NCBI GenBank assembly: GCA_034189655.1
Contig: JAXHUE010000001.1
Coordinates: forward strand, 1 to 64,000
Origin: JAXHUE01 sp034189655
Lineage (GTDB): Bacteria > Chloroflexota > Dehalococcoidia > E44-bin15
DNA length: 64,000 nt
Reading direction: 5' to 3'
The notes under the pieces were generated by a model. That model saw only the letters and a list, made by a program, of their open reading frames with translations, ran no database searches and was not told the origin of the DNA. Numbering within the stretch: position 1 is the stretch's first letter; each line of letters begins with the position of its first letter. Positions 33,572 to 42,144 of this stretch are shown piece after piece. The translations under genes and the position numbers were made by a program.

Positions 33572-34018
33572 CTACAGGCCGGCGAGCAGCTCAGAGACCA
33601 CCTCGTTCACCTCTCGTCCGTCCGCCTTTCCCTTGAGCCCGGGCATGAGCTGGGACATCACCTTACCCTTATCGCCCGGCCCCCGGGCCCCTACCCGCTC
33701 TACTACCTGGCGAGCCGCCGCCACGACCTCCTCCCGGCTCATCTGCTGCGGTAGATACTCCAGGATGACCGCGAGCTCCGCCTCCTCCTTGGCGATGAGG
33801 TCGCTCCGACCCCCCTTTGCGAACTCGGCGATGCTCTCCCGATGCTGCTTGGCCTCCCTCGACAGGCAGTCGATGACCTCGCTATCGTCCAGGGGGTGCC
33901 CCTTGGCCTTCTCTGCGTTCTTGATGCCTGCCAGTGCCATGCGGATGGCCGACTTGCGTATGGCGTCGCCGTCTCTCATGGCCTGCTTGAGATCGGTGGC
34001 CAGCCTCTCCGGTAACAT
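33572..34018 (-). CDS. YqeY/GatB-like domain protein
   Basis: 148 residues of the YqeY family: 'LATDLKQAMRDGDAIRKSAI' start, 'VIDCLSREAKQHRESIAEFA' and the C-terminal 'LMPGLKGKADGREVNEVVSE', the tail domain shared with GatB that contacts tRNA. It lacks any amidotransferase domain. The rpsU-yqeY pair is conserved in many bacteria, and some members influence tRNA-dependent amidation. It is 41 bases after rpsU, probably under the same promoter. Confidence 0.92.
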   Translation of the reverse strand: MLPERLATDLKQAMRDGDAIRKSAIRMALAGIKNAEKAKGHPLDDSEVIDCLSREAKQHRESIAEFAKGGRSDLIAKEEAELAVILEYLPQQMSREEVVAAARQVVERVGARGPGDKGKVMSQLMPGLKGKADGREVNEVVSELLAGL

Positions 34019-34059
34019 CGTATCGTCCCCAGCGCCGAGCCCGCGATTCCCAGCCCGTC

Positions 34060-34242
34060 CTAGCTGCTGCGCGCGGTCTTCCTTCTCTTGGCCGCTTCCT
34101 TCTTCTTACGCTTTATGCTCGGCTTCTCGTAGTGCTCCCTGCGCCGCACCTCAGCGAGGATGCCCTCCTGCTGTACCTTCTTGTTGAAGCGCCTCAGCAG
34201 GCTCTCAAAGCTCTCCCTCTCATCCAGGGTTACATCAGACAC
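34060..34242 (-). CDS. rpsU: 30S ribosomal protein S21
   Basis: 60 residues: 'DERESFESLLRRFNKKVQQE', then 'EVRRREHYEKPSIKRKKK' and a basic tail. This matches S21, which is needed for initiation on structured mRNAs. The GTG at 34242 was chosen: AGAGGTG lies seven bases upstream and the protein then begins 'MSDVTLDE', as in relatives. An in-frame TTG at 34248 is too close to that ribosome-binding site. Confidence 0.93.
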   Translation of the reverse strand: MSDVTLDERESFESLLRRFNKKVQQEGILAEVRRREHYEKPSIKRKKKEAAKRRKTARSS

Positions 34243-34287
34243 ATGCAATCACCTCTCTTCCACCTCCTTGAACGTCAATACTACGCT

Positions 34288-34316
34288 ATTCTAGCCACCC
34301 AGGCGCGATGTGTCAA
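34288..34316 (-). promoter_or_regulatory. promoter of rpsU-yqeY
   Basis: On the minus strand: TTGACA (34316-34311), exactly 17 bp, TAGAAT (34293-34288), giving a leader of about 40 nt. One mismatch in total. Confidence 0.85.
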
Positions 34317-34446
34317 GGGCAGGGCATGGTGACACAGGCGGCTCAACTCATCCCGGCCTCCACCGGCAGGGCACAAATAGAGGTCACGGCTGAACGTGAG
34401 GGGGCTGGGCGCGGCATGAGGCCGCCCCTGGACATGCCGTCACGTG

Positions 34447-35856
34447 CTAGCGGGGCCCCGCCGTGCCCGCGCCTGCCCGCGCCAGTATCTCCCTGGCCAC
34501 GGCAACGCCCGACGCCGATGCCTGCACCAGGCCGCGGGTAAGGCCGGCGCCGTCTCCCACGGCGAACATGTTCGCAATCTCGCTCTCCAGCCTCGGGCTC
34601 AAGGTGAGGCGCGAGGAGTAGAACTTGACCTCCACGCCGTAGAGCAGGGTGTGGCGCGACGCCACTCCAGGGGCCAGCTTGTCCATGGCCTCCAGCATCT
34701 CGATGATGCCCATCAGGTAGCGATAGGGGAGGACAAAGCTCAAGTCGCCCGGCGTTGCCCCTTTGAGCGTGGGCTGGATGATGCCCCGCTCTATGCGCGC
34801 CGGCGTGGAGCGCCGCCCCTCCATCAGGTCGCCGAAGCGCTGCACGATGACGCCGCCGCTCAGTATGTTGGCCAGGCGCGCCAGGTAGCGGCCATAGGCA
34901 ATCGGGTCGCGGAAGGGCTCGGTGAAGGTGGTGCTCACCAGCAGGGCGAAGTTGGTGTTCTCAGTCTTACGGTCGGCGTAGCTGTGGCCGTTCACCGTGG
35001 TCACCGGGTCGCCGCCCCCGGTGGACTCCATGGTCACCTCTCCCGCGGGGCACATGCAGAAGGTCCTGATGCGGTCATCGAAAGTCCTGGAGTAGTACTC
35101 CAGCTTGCTCTCGTACAGCGTCCTGGTGAGCTCCTCCAGCACCGCCTCCGCCACCTCTACCCTCACCCCGACATCGATGGGGTTTACGCCCAGGGTGAGC
35201 TTTAGGCGCTCCGCCTCCCGCACCAGCCAGTCGGCCCCCTCCCGGCCTGGGGCAACGACGAGATAGCGGCACCGGTAGCGCTCGCCGTCCCTGGTCTCGA
35301 TGCCCTTGACCGTACCGCCCTCGACGAGGACCCGCTCCGCCACCGTGCCCAGCTTTATCTCTACCTTGCCCTTTAAGAAGTCCCTCATGGCGCGGAGCAC
35401 CGCCCGCGAGCGCTCCGTGCCCAGGTGGCGCACCGTCATCGGTATGAGGCGCAGGTCGGCGAGGGCGGCGCGGCGCTGGAGGGCCTCTACCTCCTCCCCA
35501 GTGCCGAAGACATGGTCGGTCCCCCCGAACTGGCGATAGACGCCGTCCACGTAGCCGATGAGCTCATTTGTAGTGTCCAGGCCCAGGTATTCCTTGAGCC
35601 TGCCGCCGACCTCGGCGGTGAGGGTGAGCTTGCCGTCGCTGAAGGCGCCGGCCCCCCCCAGCCCACACACCATGTCGCAGGGCGTGCACGGTGGGCAGCC
35701 CTTCCCCCTATCGAGGTAGGGACAGGAGCGGCGCTCTATGTCCTTGCCCTTCTCGACGAGGAGGACCCTCACGCCAGGCGCCTGGACGAGCTCCATGGCG
35801 GCGAATATACCCGCAGGGCCCCCACCCACTATGATGACATCGTATTTATCAGGCAC
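34447..35856 (-). CDS. FAD-dependent oxidoreductase (COG2509 type)
   Basis: 469 residues with an N-terminal FAD Rossmann motif 'DVIIVGGGPAGIFAAMEL' and a cysteine cluster after it ('CPYLDRGKGCPPCTPCDMVC'), then 'GLGGAGAFSDGKLTLTAEVG' and a C-terminal FAD-contact 'NMFAVGDGAGLTRGLVQASA'. This matches the uncharacterised FAD-dependent dehydrogenase group related to HI0933/thiazole-synthase-like flavoproteins. The early cysteines could bind an Fe-S cluster; that is inference. It has its own promoter although it follows the radical SAM gene on the same strand. Substrate unknown. Confidence 0.8.
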   Translation of the reverse strand: MPDKYDVIIVGGGPAGIFAAMELVQAPGVRVLLVEKGKDIERRSCPYLDRGKGCPPCTPCDMVCGLGGAGAFSDGKLTLTAEVGGRLKEYLGLDTTNELIGYVDGVYRQFGGTDHVFGTGEEVEALQRRAALADLRLIPMTVRHLGTERSRAVLRAMRDFLKGKVEIKLGTVAERVLVEGGTVKGIETRDGERYRCRYLVVAPGREGADWLVREAERLKLTLGVNPIDVGVRVEVAEAVLEELTRTLYESKLEYYSRTFDDRIRTFCMCPAGEVTMESTGGGDPVTTVNGHSYADRKTENTNFALLVSTTFTEPFRDPIAYGRYLARLANILSGGVIVQRFGDLMEGRRSTPARIERGIIQPTLKGATPGDLSFVLPYRYLMGIIEMLEAMDKLAPGVASRHTLLYGVEVKFYSSRLTLSPRLESEIANMFAVGDGAGLTRGLVQASASGVAVAREILARAGAGTAGPR

Positions 35857-35870
35857 CGTTCCCCCTGCTC

Positions 35871-35899
35871 ATTCTATCCAAGGCCCACCCAGTTGTCAA
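35871..35899 (-). promoter_or_regulatory. promoter of the FAD oxidoreductase gene
   Basis: On the minus strand: TTGACA (35899-35894), 17 bp, TAGAAT (35876-35871), nearly identical in form to the rpsU promoter. It ends the acyl-CoA-mutase transcription unit as a separate gene. Confidence 0.85.
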
Positions 35900-35911
35900 A
35901 GGTGGTGGCCC

Positions 35912-37369
35912 CTATTCCCCGGCGAGGCGTCTCAGTATGTCCCAGAAGGCCCCGCGATGGCCATCCCGTATCGCCCTCACCAGTATATCGTTCTGGTTGT
36001 AGTTGTAGTTCTGGTCCCCAGCATCAGCCTCGCCGAAGAAGAAGCGCTCGTCGCCGCCGATTACGCGGGCCAGGTAGTCCGCTGCGTCCTCCCCCAGTGC
36101 CGCCGACAGGTAGAAAGTGGGGGCCAGAAAGCCCTCGTCGGCAGCGCCGTGCACGTTGGGGTTGGCAGCGAGAGGCCCACTCGCGCGCACCATGGCGGCC
36201 ATGGGCGTGCCCGGAAAGATACGGAGGCCCAGGGCGGCGCCGACGCGCGCGGGGGACAGTCGCTTCATGACCTCCACGGTCTCCCGCAGCGACGCCCTGG
36301 TCTCGCCGGGCCCACCCAGGAGAAGGTCGTACATGAAGACCAGCCCCTGCCGCGTGCAGATACGGGCGGTCTCCGCCACGTCGCGGGCGCGGTGGTCACG
36401 GCCCAGGGTGCGCAGCATGTCGTCAGCGGCGCTGTCTGCGCCGAAGTTGATGCCGGCACACCCCGCCTTTAAAAATAGCCCCGCCAGCTCGTCGCTGAAG
36501 GGGACGGGGCTACAGTAGGCGTACCAGCGCACCCTCTGGCCCAGCCCCCGCTCGATGAGCTCGCGGCACACCGCCTCGGCGTGGGATGGCGGGAGGTTGA
36601 ACTCGCTGTCGCAGAGGTGGAGGTGGTCGATGCCCATGGCGAGCAAGGCCTCGACCTCGTCGGCCACGGCCTGGGGCGAGCGCAGGCGCACCTTCCGCCC
36701 CTTGCCCACGGGGTCGGCGCAGTAGATACAGTGGCGGTCGCAGCCACGCTTTGTCTCGATGCCCGCCATCCCCCCCTCGGCGAAGTAGCGCCTGTTGTCC
36801 ACCGCGTCCCTCCGCGGCGCCGGGGCGCCCTCAAGCCCCAGGTAGCGAGGCGGGTTACGGCCGAAGCCCTCTCCGCTGCGGTATACCAGGCCGGGCACAT
36901 CGCGGTAGTCCTCGCCGGCGGTCACGCGGCGCGCCAGCATGGGGAGGGCCACCTCCCCCTCGCCCCATATGCCCAGGTCGAGGCCACAGTAGGCCAGCAC
37001 CGCCTCGGGCATGACCGAGAACCCGGAGCCGCCGAGGCATAGCGGTGCAGCGAAGCGCCGCTTCAAGTGGCCCGCCACCTCCCTGAACCGGGGCAGGAAG
37101 AAGTCCTGGCTGGCGAAGTAGGTATCGTCGGTGTTGCGCAGGGTGAGCGCGACGAGGGAGACGCCGTCGCCGGCGGGATAGTCATCGATGGCCGCCGCCC
37201 AGTCCGCAGAGAAGCAGAGGTCGAGCACGTCTGCGTCGCAGCCGCTCTCCACCAGGGCCGAGGCCAGGTAGTCCAGCGCGATGGGGGCCACCGGTGGCTG
37301 CATCTGGTTGGGGTTAACCAGGAGTATCCTCTGGGCCAGTGTCGCCCTCCCCTTTCTCCTTCTCCACAT
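35912..37369 (-). CDS. B12-binding-domain radical SAM protein
   Basis: 485 residues. The N-terminal part (about 14-150) is a cobalamin-binding-like Rossmann domain ('ILLVNPNQMQPPVAPIALDY', 'LCLGGSGFSVMPEAVL'). The radical SAM core follows with Cys210, Cys214 and Cys217 in 'KRGCDRHCIYCADPVGKG' and the barrel motif 'FMYDLLLGGPGETRAS'. The class includes methylases and ring-forming enzymes, so the product cannot be named. It overlaps the DUF166 gene by 56 bases when started at ATG 37369; an in-frame CTG start near 37339 would shorten that. Last gene of the mutase run. Confidence 0.8.
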   Translation of the reverse strand: MWRRRKGRATLAQRILLVNPNQMQPPVAPIALDYLASALVESGCDADVLDLCFSADWAAAIDDYPAGDGVSLVALTLRNTDDTYFASQDFFLPRFREVAGHLKRRFAAPLCLGGSGFSVMPEAVLAYCGLDLGIWGEGEVALPMLARRVTAGEDYRDVPGLVYRSGEGFGRNPPRYLGLEGAPAPRRDAVDNRRYFAEGGMAGIETKRGCDRHCIYCADPVGKGRKVRLRSPQAVADEVEALLAMGIDHLHLCDSEFNLPPSHAEAVCRELIERGLGQRVRWYAYCSPVPFSDELAGLFLKAGCAGINFGADSAADDMLRTLGRDHRARDVAETARICTRQGLVFMYDLLLGGPGETRASLRETVEVMKRLSPARVGAALGLRIFPGTPMAAMVRASGPLAANPNVHGAADEGFLAPTFYLSAALGEDAADYLARVIGGDERFFFGEADAGDQNYNYNQNDILVRAIRDGHRGAFWDILRRLAGE

Positions 37370-38129
37370 AGCCTTCGGGGGTGATGTACTGCGGGGGCTT
37401 CTTGTAGGGCTTCACCTGGTCCCCCACATCGTCCCGTATGATGTAGCCCGCGACGTGCATCAGGGTGTCCTCCAGGCGGTCGTCGATCCACTCCTTGGTC
37501 ATGGAGGCGAGGCAGGGATAGTGGTGGTGGAGCATGCCGGCCTCGAACTCGGCGTCCTCCACCGATACCCCCACCAGCCCCTGGGCCACGTGGCGGGCGC
37601 TGCCGCAGCCGGCGTCCCGCACCACCTCGGCCCTGGTGATCTTCTTGGTGTCGGGGTCGACGGTGAGCTCCAGCCTGGGCATGCCGAAGCAGCGGGCAAA
37701 GGAGGCGATGAGCTCGCTCTCGTAGTGCTCGGTGCTGCGCCGGTAGCCGTAGCTATCCTCGGTGAGGGTGCAGAAGGGCTTGGGGAAGGCGCTTTCTATC
37801 CCCTTCTCGGAGAGCTCCTTCTGGAGCTGGCCCTTCAGGCCCGGCGGCAGGTACGCTGAGTTATCGATGGGGGCGATGACGGCGCGGGCACCGGAGCGGG
37901 TGGCGATGGCGGGGAGGAGCTGTGCCGTCGTCGGCGCCTCGCCGAGGTACAGCACCAGGTCGGCCTGGGGGAGCTCTCCGGGGAGGAACTCATCCGGGTC
38001 ATCGACGATGGGGGGGAGGGCGCGCGGCGCCTGGTACACCTCCACCGTCCACTCGGGAGGGGCGTTACTGCGGATGTTCTCCACCATCCGGCTGCCCCAC
38101 TGTCCCTGGACCACTGCCAGTATACGCAT
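37314..38129 (-). CDS. DUF166 family protein (annotated as thymidylate synthase-like)
   Basis: 271 residues matching DUF166, a family seen mainly in methanogens and anaerobic bacteria and often labelled thymidylate synthase without proof. Visible features are 'RILAVVQGQWGSRMVENIR' at the start, 'LPQADLVLYLGEAPTTAQLL', 'VIAPIDNSAYLPPGLKGQL', paired cysteines ('KPFCTLTEDSYG', 'RDAGCGSARHVAQGL') and a late 'HHHYPCLASMTKEWIDDRL'. The Cys/His pattern suggests a metal or Fe-S site. The ATG at 38129 follows GAGAGGTC. It lies between the acyl-CoA synthetase and radical SAM genes. Confidence 0.8.
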   Translation of the reverse strand: MRILAVVQGQWGSRMVENIRSNAPPEWTVEVYQAPRALPPIVDDPDEFLPGELPQADLVLYLGEAPTTAQLLPAIATRSGARAVIAPIDNSAYLPPGLKGQLQKELSEKGIESAFPKPFCTLTEDSYGYRRSTEHYESELIASFARCFGMPRLELTVDPDTKKITRAEVVRDAGCGSARHVAQGLVGVSVEDAEFEAGMLHHHYPCLASMTKEWIDDRLEDTLMHVAGYIIRDDVGDQVKPYKKPPQYITPEGYVEKEKGEGDTGPEDTPG

Positions 38130-38139
38130 CCAAGACCTC

Positions 38140-39528
38140 TCAATCCTGTGTGCTATAGCGCGAGTACCTGGCCAGTCTGCCCAGTGCCATGGCCGCCCTC
38201 CTGCCGTCGGGGTACACCGCCAGCCCCGGTGCCGGGAGCTGTGGGGCAGGGCCTGTCCCGCGGCCGGGCATGGTGGCCATGGCCGCCGGCTTCCCCGTCC
38301 TCCCCACTGCGTCGAGCACCAGCCGTCCAAAGCGGGGGTCCCAGCTACCGCCGATGACCAGCAGCATGTCCACCGCCTCTTCGTCGGCGAGCACGGCGAT
38401 GGAGTCCGTGTACCACTGGGGGAAGAACCCGGAGCCCATCCCCAGGTCGATGGGGTTATCGAGGCTGGTGCCCACCGCGGGGACGAACTGGGCCAGCCTC
38501 TCCCTGGTATGCGGCGAGAGCTCGGCGAGCTCCAGCCCGGCCTCGATGCAGGCGTCCGAGGTGGCCACCGCCGGCCCCCCCGGCCCCGAGATGATGGCCA
38601 CCCTGTTGCCGTGGGGCCGGGGCAGGTAGTAGAACGCCTGGAGGCAGTCCAGCACGTCCTCGGCGCTGGTGGCACCCACGATGCCGGCCTGGGCCACCGC
38701 GGCGCCCCAGATGCGCTGCGGCACGGCGATGGCGCCGGTGTGAGAGGCGGCGGCCCTCGCCCCCCGCGCCGTGGTGCCGCCGCGCCACACAATGATTGGT
38801 TTCTCCCTGGATATCTCGCGGGCCAGGCGCAGGAAGCGCCCACCATCCCTGATGGTCTCCAGGTAGGCGACGATTATCCTGGTATCCGGGTCTTTTCCCA
38901 GGTACTCCAGGAAGTCCGCGGCGCTCAAGTCGCACTCGTTGCCGCAGCTCACCACCTTGCTGAACCTGATGCCGCTCGCCGCGGCCGCCATGGTGAGCAT
39001 TATGGAGAGGGAGCCGCTGTGGGCGATCATGCCCACCGGGCCGCTCTCCCGGGGCAGCCCGCTGAAGATGGTAGACCCCGATGCCGGGCAGTATATCCCC
39101 ATGCAGTTGGGCCCGATGACCCTGGTGGTGCCCCGCCTGGCCACGGCGACCAGCTCCTGCTCCAGCGCCTTGCCCTCGCCGCCCAGCTCGCCGAACCCGG
39201 AGGTGAATATCACCACCCCCCTGACACCCTTATCAGTGCACTCCGCCACCACCCCAGGCACGGTGCCCAGCGGTGAGACCACCACCGCCACGTCGATGGC
39301 GTCGGGGACCGCCGCCACGGAGGGGTAGGCCTTAATCCCCAGGACCTCGCGCTCAGTGGGGTGGACTATGTAGAGCCTCTGGAACCCCATCTCGATATAT
39401 CCCTGGGCGAACATGCGGCCGAAGTTGCCCTCCCGGTTCGAGGCCCCGACCACTGCCACCGCCCGGGGATAGAATAGAGGGGTGAGCTCGGCAACGATAT
39501 CCCCGCTGGACTCGACTGTGCTATCCAT
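38140..39528 (-). CDS. NDP-forming acyl-CoA synthetase, alpha subunit only
   Basis: 462 residues. A CoA-binding domain ('FYPRAVAVVGASNREGNFGR', 'IDVAVVVSPLGTVPGVVAEC') is followed by succinyl-CoA-ligase-like domains ('TRVIGPNCMGIYCP', 'IAHSGSLSIMLTMAAAAS'). The phosphorylatable His lies in 'AAASHTGAIAVPQ'. The ATP-grasp beta domain that completes ACD enzymes is neither fused nor adjacent. In the family, the alpha and beta parts together link acyl-CoA hydrolysis to ATP formation. It sits after two CoA-transferases, ten bases before DUF166. Confidence 0.88.
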   Translation of the reverse strand: MDSTVESSGDIVAELTPLFYPRAVAVVGASNREGNFGRMFAQGYIEMGFQRLYIVHPTEREVLGIKAYPSVAAVPDAIDVAVVVSPLGTVPGVVAECTDKGVRGVVIFTSGFGELGGEGKALEQELVAVARRGTTRVIGPNCMGIYCPASGSTIFSGLPRESGPVGMIAHSGSLSIMLTMAAAASGIRFSKVVSCGNECDLSAADFLEYLGKDPDTRIIVAYLETIRDGGRFLRLAREISREKPIIVWRGGTTARGARAAASHTGAIAVPQRIWGAAVAQAGIVGATSAEDVLDCLQAFYYLPRPHGNRVAIISGPGGPAVATSDACIEAGLELAELSPHTRERLAQFVPAVGTSLDNPIDLGMGSGFFPQWYTDSIAVLADEEAVDMLLVIGGSWDPRFGRLVLDAVGRTGKPAAMATMPGRGTGPAPQLPAPGLAVYPDGRRAAMALGRLARYSRYSTQD

Positions 39529-39555
39529 TCTCCTTATGTATGCGCTGCGCGCGGG

Positions 39556-40770
39556 CTACAGCGCCTTGAACAGGCTCTCCAGGAGCTCCTGGGCCCGCTT
39601 CTCCTCCTCTTCCTTCAGCCTTTTTATCTTGTCAGGGGACATCTTCAAGAAGCCGGCGAGTATCTCCTCGTTGTGCTGCCCCAGCGTGGGCGGCGGCGTG
39701 AACTGCTCATCGACATCCGGCATCTTCACCGGGTTGCCCACGTGCTTTATGGTGCCCCCCAGCGGGTGCTCCATCTCGATGATCATGTTGCGGTGCTGCA
39801 CCTGGGGGTCCTCCACCGCCTCGTCCAGGGTATTCACCGGGCCGGCGCCGATGCGCTCGGCGTGGAGTATCTCCAGCCACTCCTCGGCCCGCGCCTTCAT
39901 GAAGGCCTCCTGGATGGCGGCATTCAGCTCCTCGCGGTGCTCGATGCGTGACTCGCCGCTCTCGAAGCGAGGGTCATCGATGACCTCCTCGATGCCCAGC
40001 ACGCGACATATCCGCGGCCAGCAGGGGCCGACCACCAGCCAGTCCTCCTTGGTGTCGAACGCCCCGTAGGGTATGAGAGAGAGGTGCCCCGACCGCTGCG
40101 GGCCGCACACGATGCCGGAGCAGAAATAGTACATAAGCTGGTAGGTGAGGCTGTGTATCTGCGGGTCGAGGAGGGAGACGTCTATGTAAGTACCCTTCCC
40201 GCTCTGCGCCCGCTGCACCAGTGCCGAGAGCACCCCGATGACACCGAAGAGCCCGCCCATCTCATCGGCGATGGGGGCCCCGTAGCGTACCGGGGGCCTG
40301 CCCGGCTCGCCGGTCACGCTCATGGCCCCGCTAATGGCCTCGGCCACCACGTCGAAGGAGGGGCGGTCGCGGTAGGGCCCGCTCTGGCCGTAGCCGCTCA
40401 CAGAGCAGCACACTATCCTGGGGTTTATCTTGCTCAAGTGCTCGAAGTCGGCCCCAAGGCGGGCCATGGTGCCCGCGGACAGGTTGTCCCACACCACGTC
40501 CGCTACCTTGACCAGCTCGAAGAAGACCTCCTTGCCCGCCTTGGTCTGGACGTCCAGGGCCAGGCTCTTCTTGCCCCGGTTGAAGGCCATGTAGTAGAAG
40601 GTCTCCCCCTTGTGGTTGGGTCCAGGGAAGATGCGGCTCAAGTCACCCGTCCCCGGCGGCTCCACCTTGATGACCTCGGCCCCCATGTCGGCGAGCACCA
40701 TGGAGCCGTAGGGCCCGGCGATGGCGCGCTCCAGCGCGAGTACCCTCACCCCGTTGAGTGGACCTTTCAT
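39556..40770 (-). CDS. class III CoA-transferase (CaiB/BaiF family), copy 1
   Basis: 404 residues, full length for the family. N-terminal 'GVRVLALERAIAGPYGSMVL' and 'GAEVIKVEPPG' start the Rossmann part. The catalytic Asp that forms the acyl anhydride lies in 'GPYRDRPSFDVVAEAISG'. 'LNTMDEAV'-type residues occur in the linker ('GPVNTLDEAVEDPQVQHR'). It is a close paralogue of the next gene upstream and likely moves CoA between dicarboxylic or branched acyl groups in the mutase pathway; the substrate is inferred from context only. GAGGAG precedes the ATG. Confidence 0.9.
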   Translation of the reverse strand: MKGPLNGVRVLALERAIAGPYGSMVLADMGAEVIKVEPPGTGDLSRIFPGPNHKGETFYYMAFNRGKKSLALDVQTKAGKEVFFELVKVADVVWDNLSAGTMARLGADFEHLSKINPRIVCCSVSGYGQSGPYRDRPSFDVVAEAISGAMSVTGEPGRPPVRYGAPIADEMGGLFGVIGVLSALVQRAQSGKGTYIDVSLLDPQIHSLTYQLMYYFCSGIVCGPQRSGHLSLIPYGAFDTKEDWLVVGPCWPRICRVLGIEEVIDDPRFESGESRIEHREELNAAIQEAFMKARAEEWLEILHAERIGAGPVNTLDEAVEDPQVQHRNMIIEMEHPLGGTIKHVGNPVKMPDVDEQFTPPPTLGQHNEEILAGFLKMSPDKIKRLKEEEEKRAQELLESLFKAL

Positions 40771-40791
40771 GCTCGTTCTCCTCTCTCTCTA

Positions 40792-42009
40792 TTATAGCTG
40801 TTTGAGCAGGCTGGCCAGAAGCTCGGCGGCGTGCCTCTCCTCCTCCTCGTGGAGCAGCCTCACCTTCTCATCCGAGTAGCCCAGGAGCCCCCGCAGCACC
40901 TCGTCGCTGTGCTGCCCCAGCGTGGGAGGGGCCTGGTGCTCGTGCTCCATGCTGGCCATGTGGAAGGGGGAGCCCACGTGCTGTATCTTACCCCCCCTGG
41001 GGTGCTCCATCTCCACTATCATCTCGTTGTGGAGCACCTGGGGGTCGGCGACGGCCCTGTCGATGGTGTTCACCGGCCCCACGGGGAGGTCGTCGACATA
41101 CATGACCTCCAGCCAGTCCTCGGCACGCTCCCTGGCCAGCGCCTCCTCGATGATGGCGTCCAGCGCCTCCCTGTTCCGCACCCGGTCGTCGAGCTCCTTG
41201 AACCTGGGGTCGTCGATGACGTGCTCGATGCCCAGGGTGCGCGCCACCCGCGGCCACGACGGGCCGATGACGAGGTAGCCCTCGCCGGTGTTGTAGGCGC
41301 GAAACGGCACCAGTGAGAGGTGCCCGGAGCCCATGCGCTGGGGCACGACGCCGGAGCAGAAGTAGTACTGAACCTGGTAGGTAAGGTTGTAGAGGCACGC
41401 GTCGAGCAGGTTGACCTCTACCCGCTGCCCCCTGCCGGTGCGCTCCCGCTCATAGAGGGCGGCGAGCACCCCCTGGACAGCGAAGCTGGCCCCGGACATG
41501 TCGGCCATGGGTGGGCCGGGCCTCGTCGGCGGGCCATCGGGCTCGCCGGTGATGCTCATCACCCCGCTTATGGCGAGGGCCACCAGGTCGAACGAGGGGC
41601 GGTCGCGGTAGGGGCCGGAGGAGCCGAACCCGGTGACCGAGCAGCAGATGATGCGCGGGTTTATCTCCTTGAGCGTCTCGTAGTCGGCGCGGAGCCTCTC
41701 CATCACGCCGGGCCTGAAGTTGTCCCACACCACGTCGGACTTCCTGACCAGGTCGTGGAAGGCGGCGATGCCGGTCTCGGTGGCGATGTCCAGCACCAGG
41801 CTCTTCTTGTTTTTGTTGAAGGCCATGAAGTAGTAGCTCTCCCCGCAGTGGCTGGCCTCCTTGAGCCCGATGATGCGGTTCATGTCCCCGCCGGGCGGCT
41901 CAATGTGGATGACCTCGGCGCCGAGGTCTGCCAGGATCATCGCACCATACGGCCCGGCGATGGCGCGCGATACGTCTAAGACCCTCACGCCCGATAGTGG
42001 CCCCTTCAT
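40792..42009 (-). CDS. class III CoA-transferase (CaiB/BaiF family), copy 2
   Basis: 405 residues, co-linear with copy 1: 'GVRVLDVSRAIAGPYGAMIL', 'GAEVIHIEPPGGDMNR', and the catalytic Asp in 'GPYRDRPSFDLVALAISG'. Both tandem copies keep the Asp, so each could be active alone or as a heteromer. The ATG at 42009 was chosen because homology begins there and AAGGGGGG lies nine bases upstream; an open frame continues upstream without homology. The 135 bases between it and the MmgE gene hold nothing recognised. Confidence 0.9.
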   Translation of the reverse strand: MKGPLSGVRVLDVSRAIAGPYGAMILADLGAEVIHIEPPGGDMNRIIGLKEASHCGESYYFMAFNKNKKSLVLDIATETGIAAFHDLVRKSDVVWDNFRPGVMERLRADYETLKEINPRIICCSVTGFGSSGPYRDRPSFDLVALAISGVMSITGEPDGPPTRPGPPMADMSGASFAVQGVLAALYERERTGRGQRVEVNLLDACLYNLTYQVQYYFCSGVVPQRMGSGHLSLVPFRAYNTGEGYLVIGPSWPRVARTLGIEHVIDDPRFKELDDRVRNREALDAIIEEALARERAEDWLEVMYVDDLPVGPVNTIDRAVADPQVLHNEMIVEMEHPRGGKIQHVGSPFHMASMEHEHQAPPTLGQHSDEVLRGLLGYSDEKVRLLHEEEERHAAELLASLLKQL

Positions 42010-42144
42010 CTGCTCGTGCCCCCCTTTCTCATATAGAGCATCTACATCGGTAGAGAGGTCTTCAGGCGATGATGTGAGCCCCAGGGAAACGGCCCATGCC
42101 ACCGAGCGCCCACAAGCAGGCGACACCGCGGCGAGTAAAGCGGG

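Noticed and set aside
42010..42144. Upstream extension of CoA-transferase copy 2
   Set aside because: The extra codons have no family homology; the conserved N-terminus and a ribosome-binding site mark 42009.
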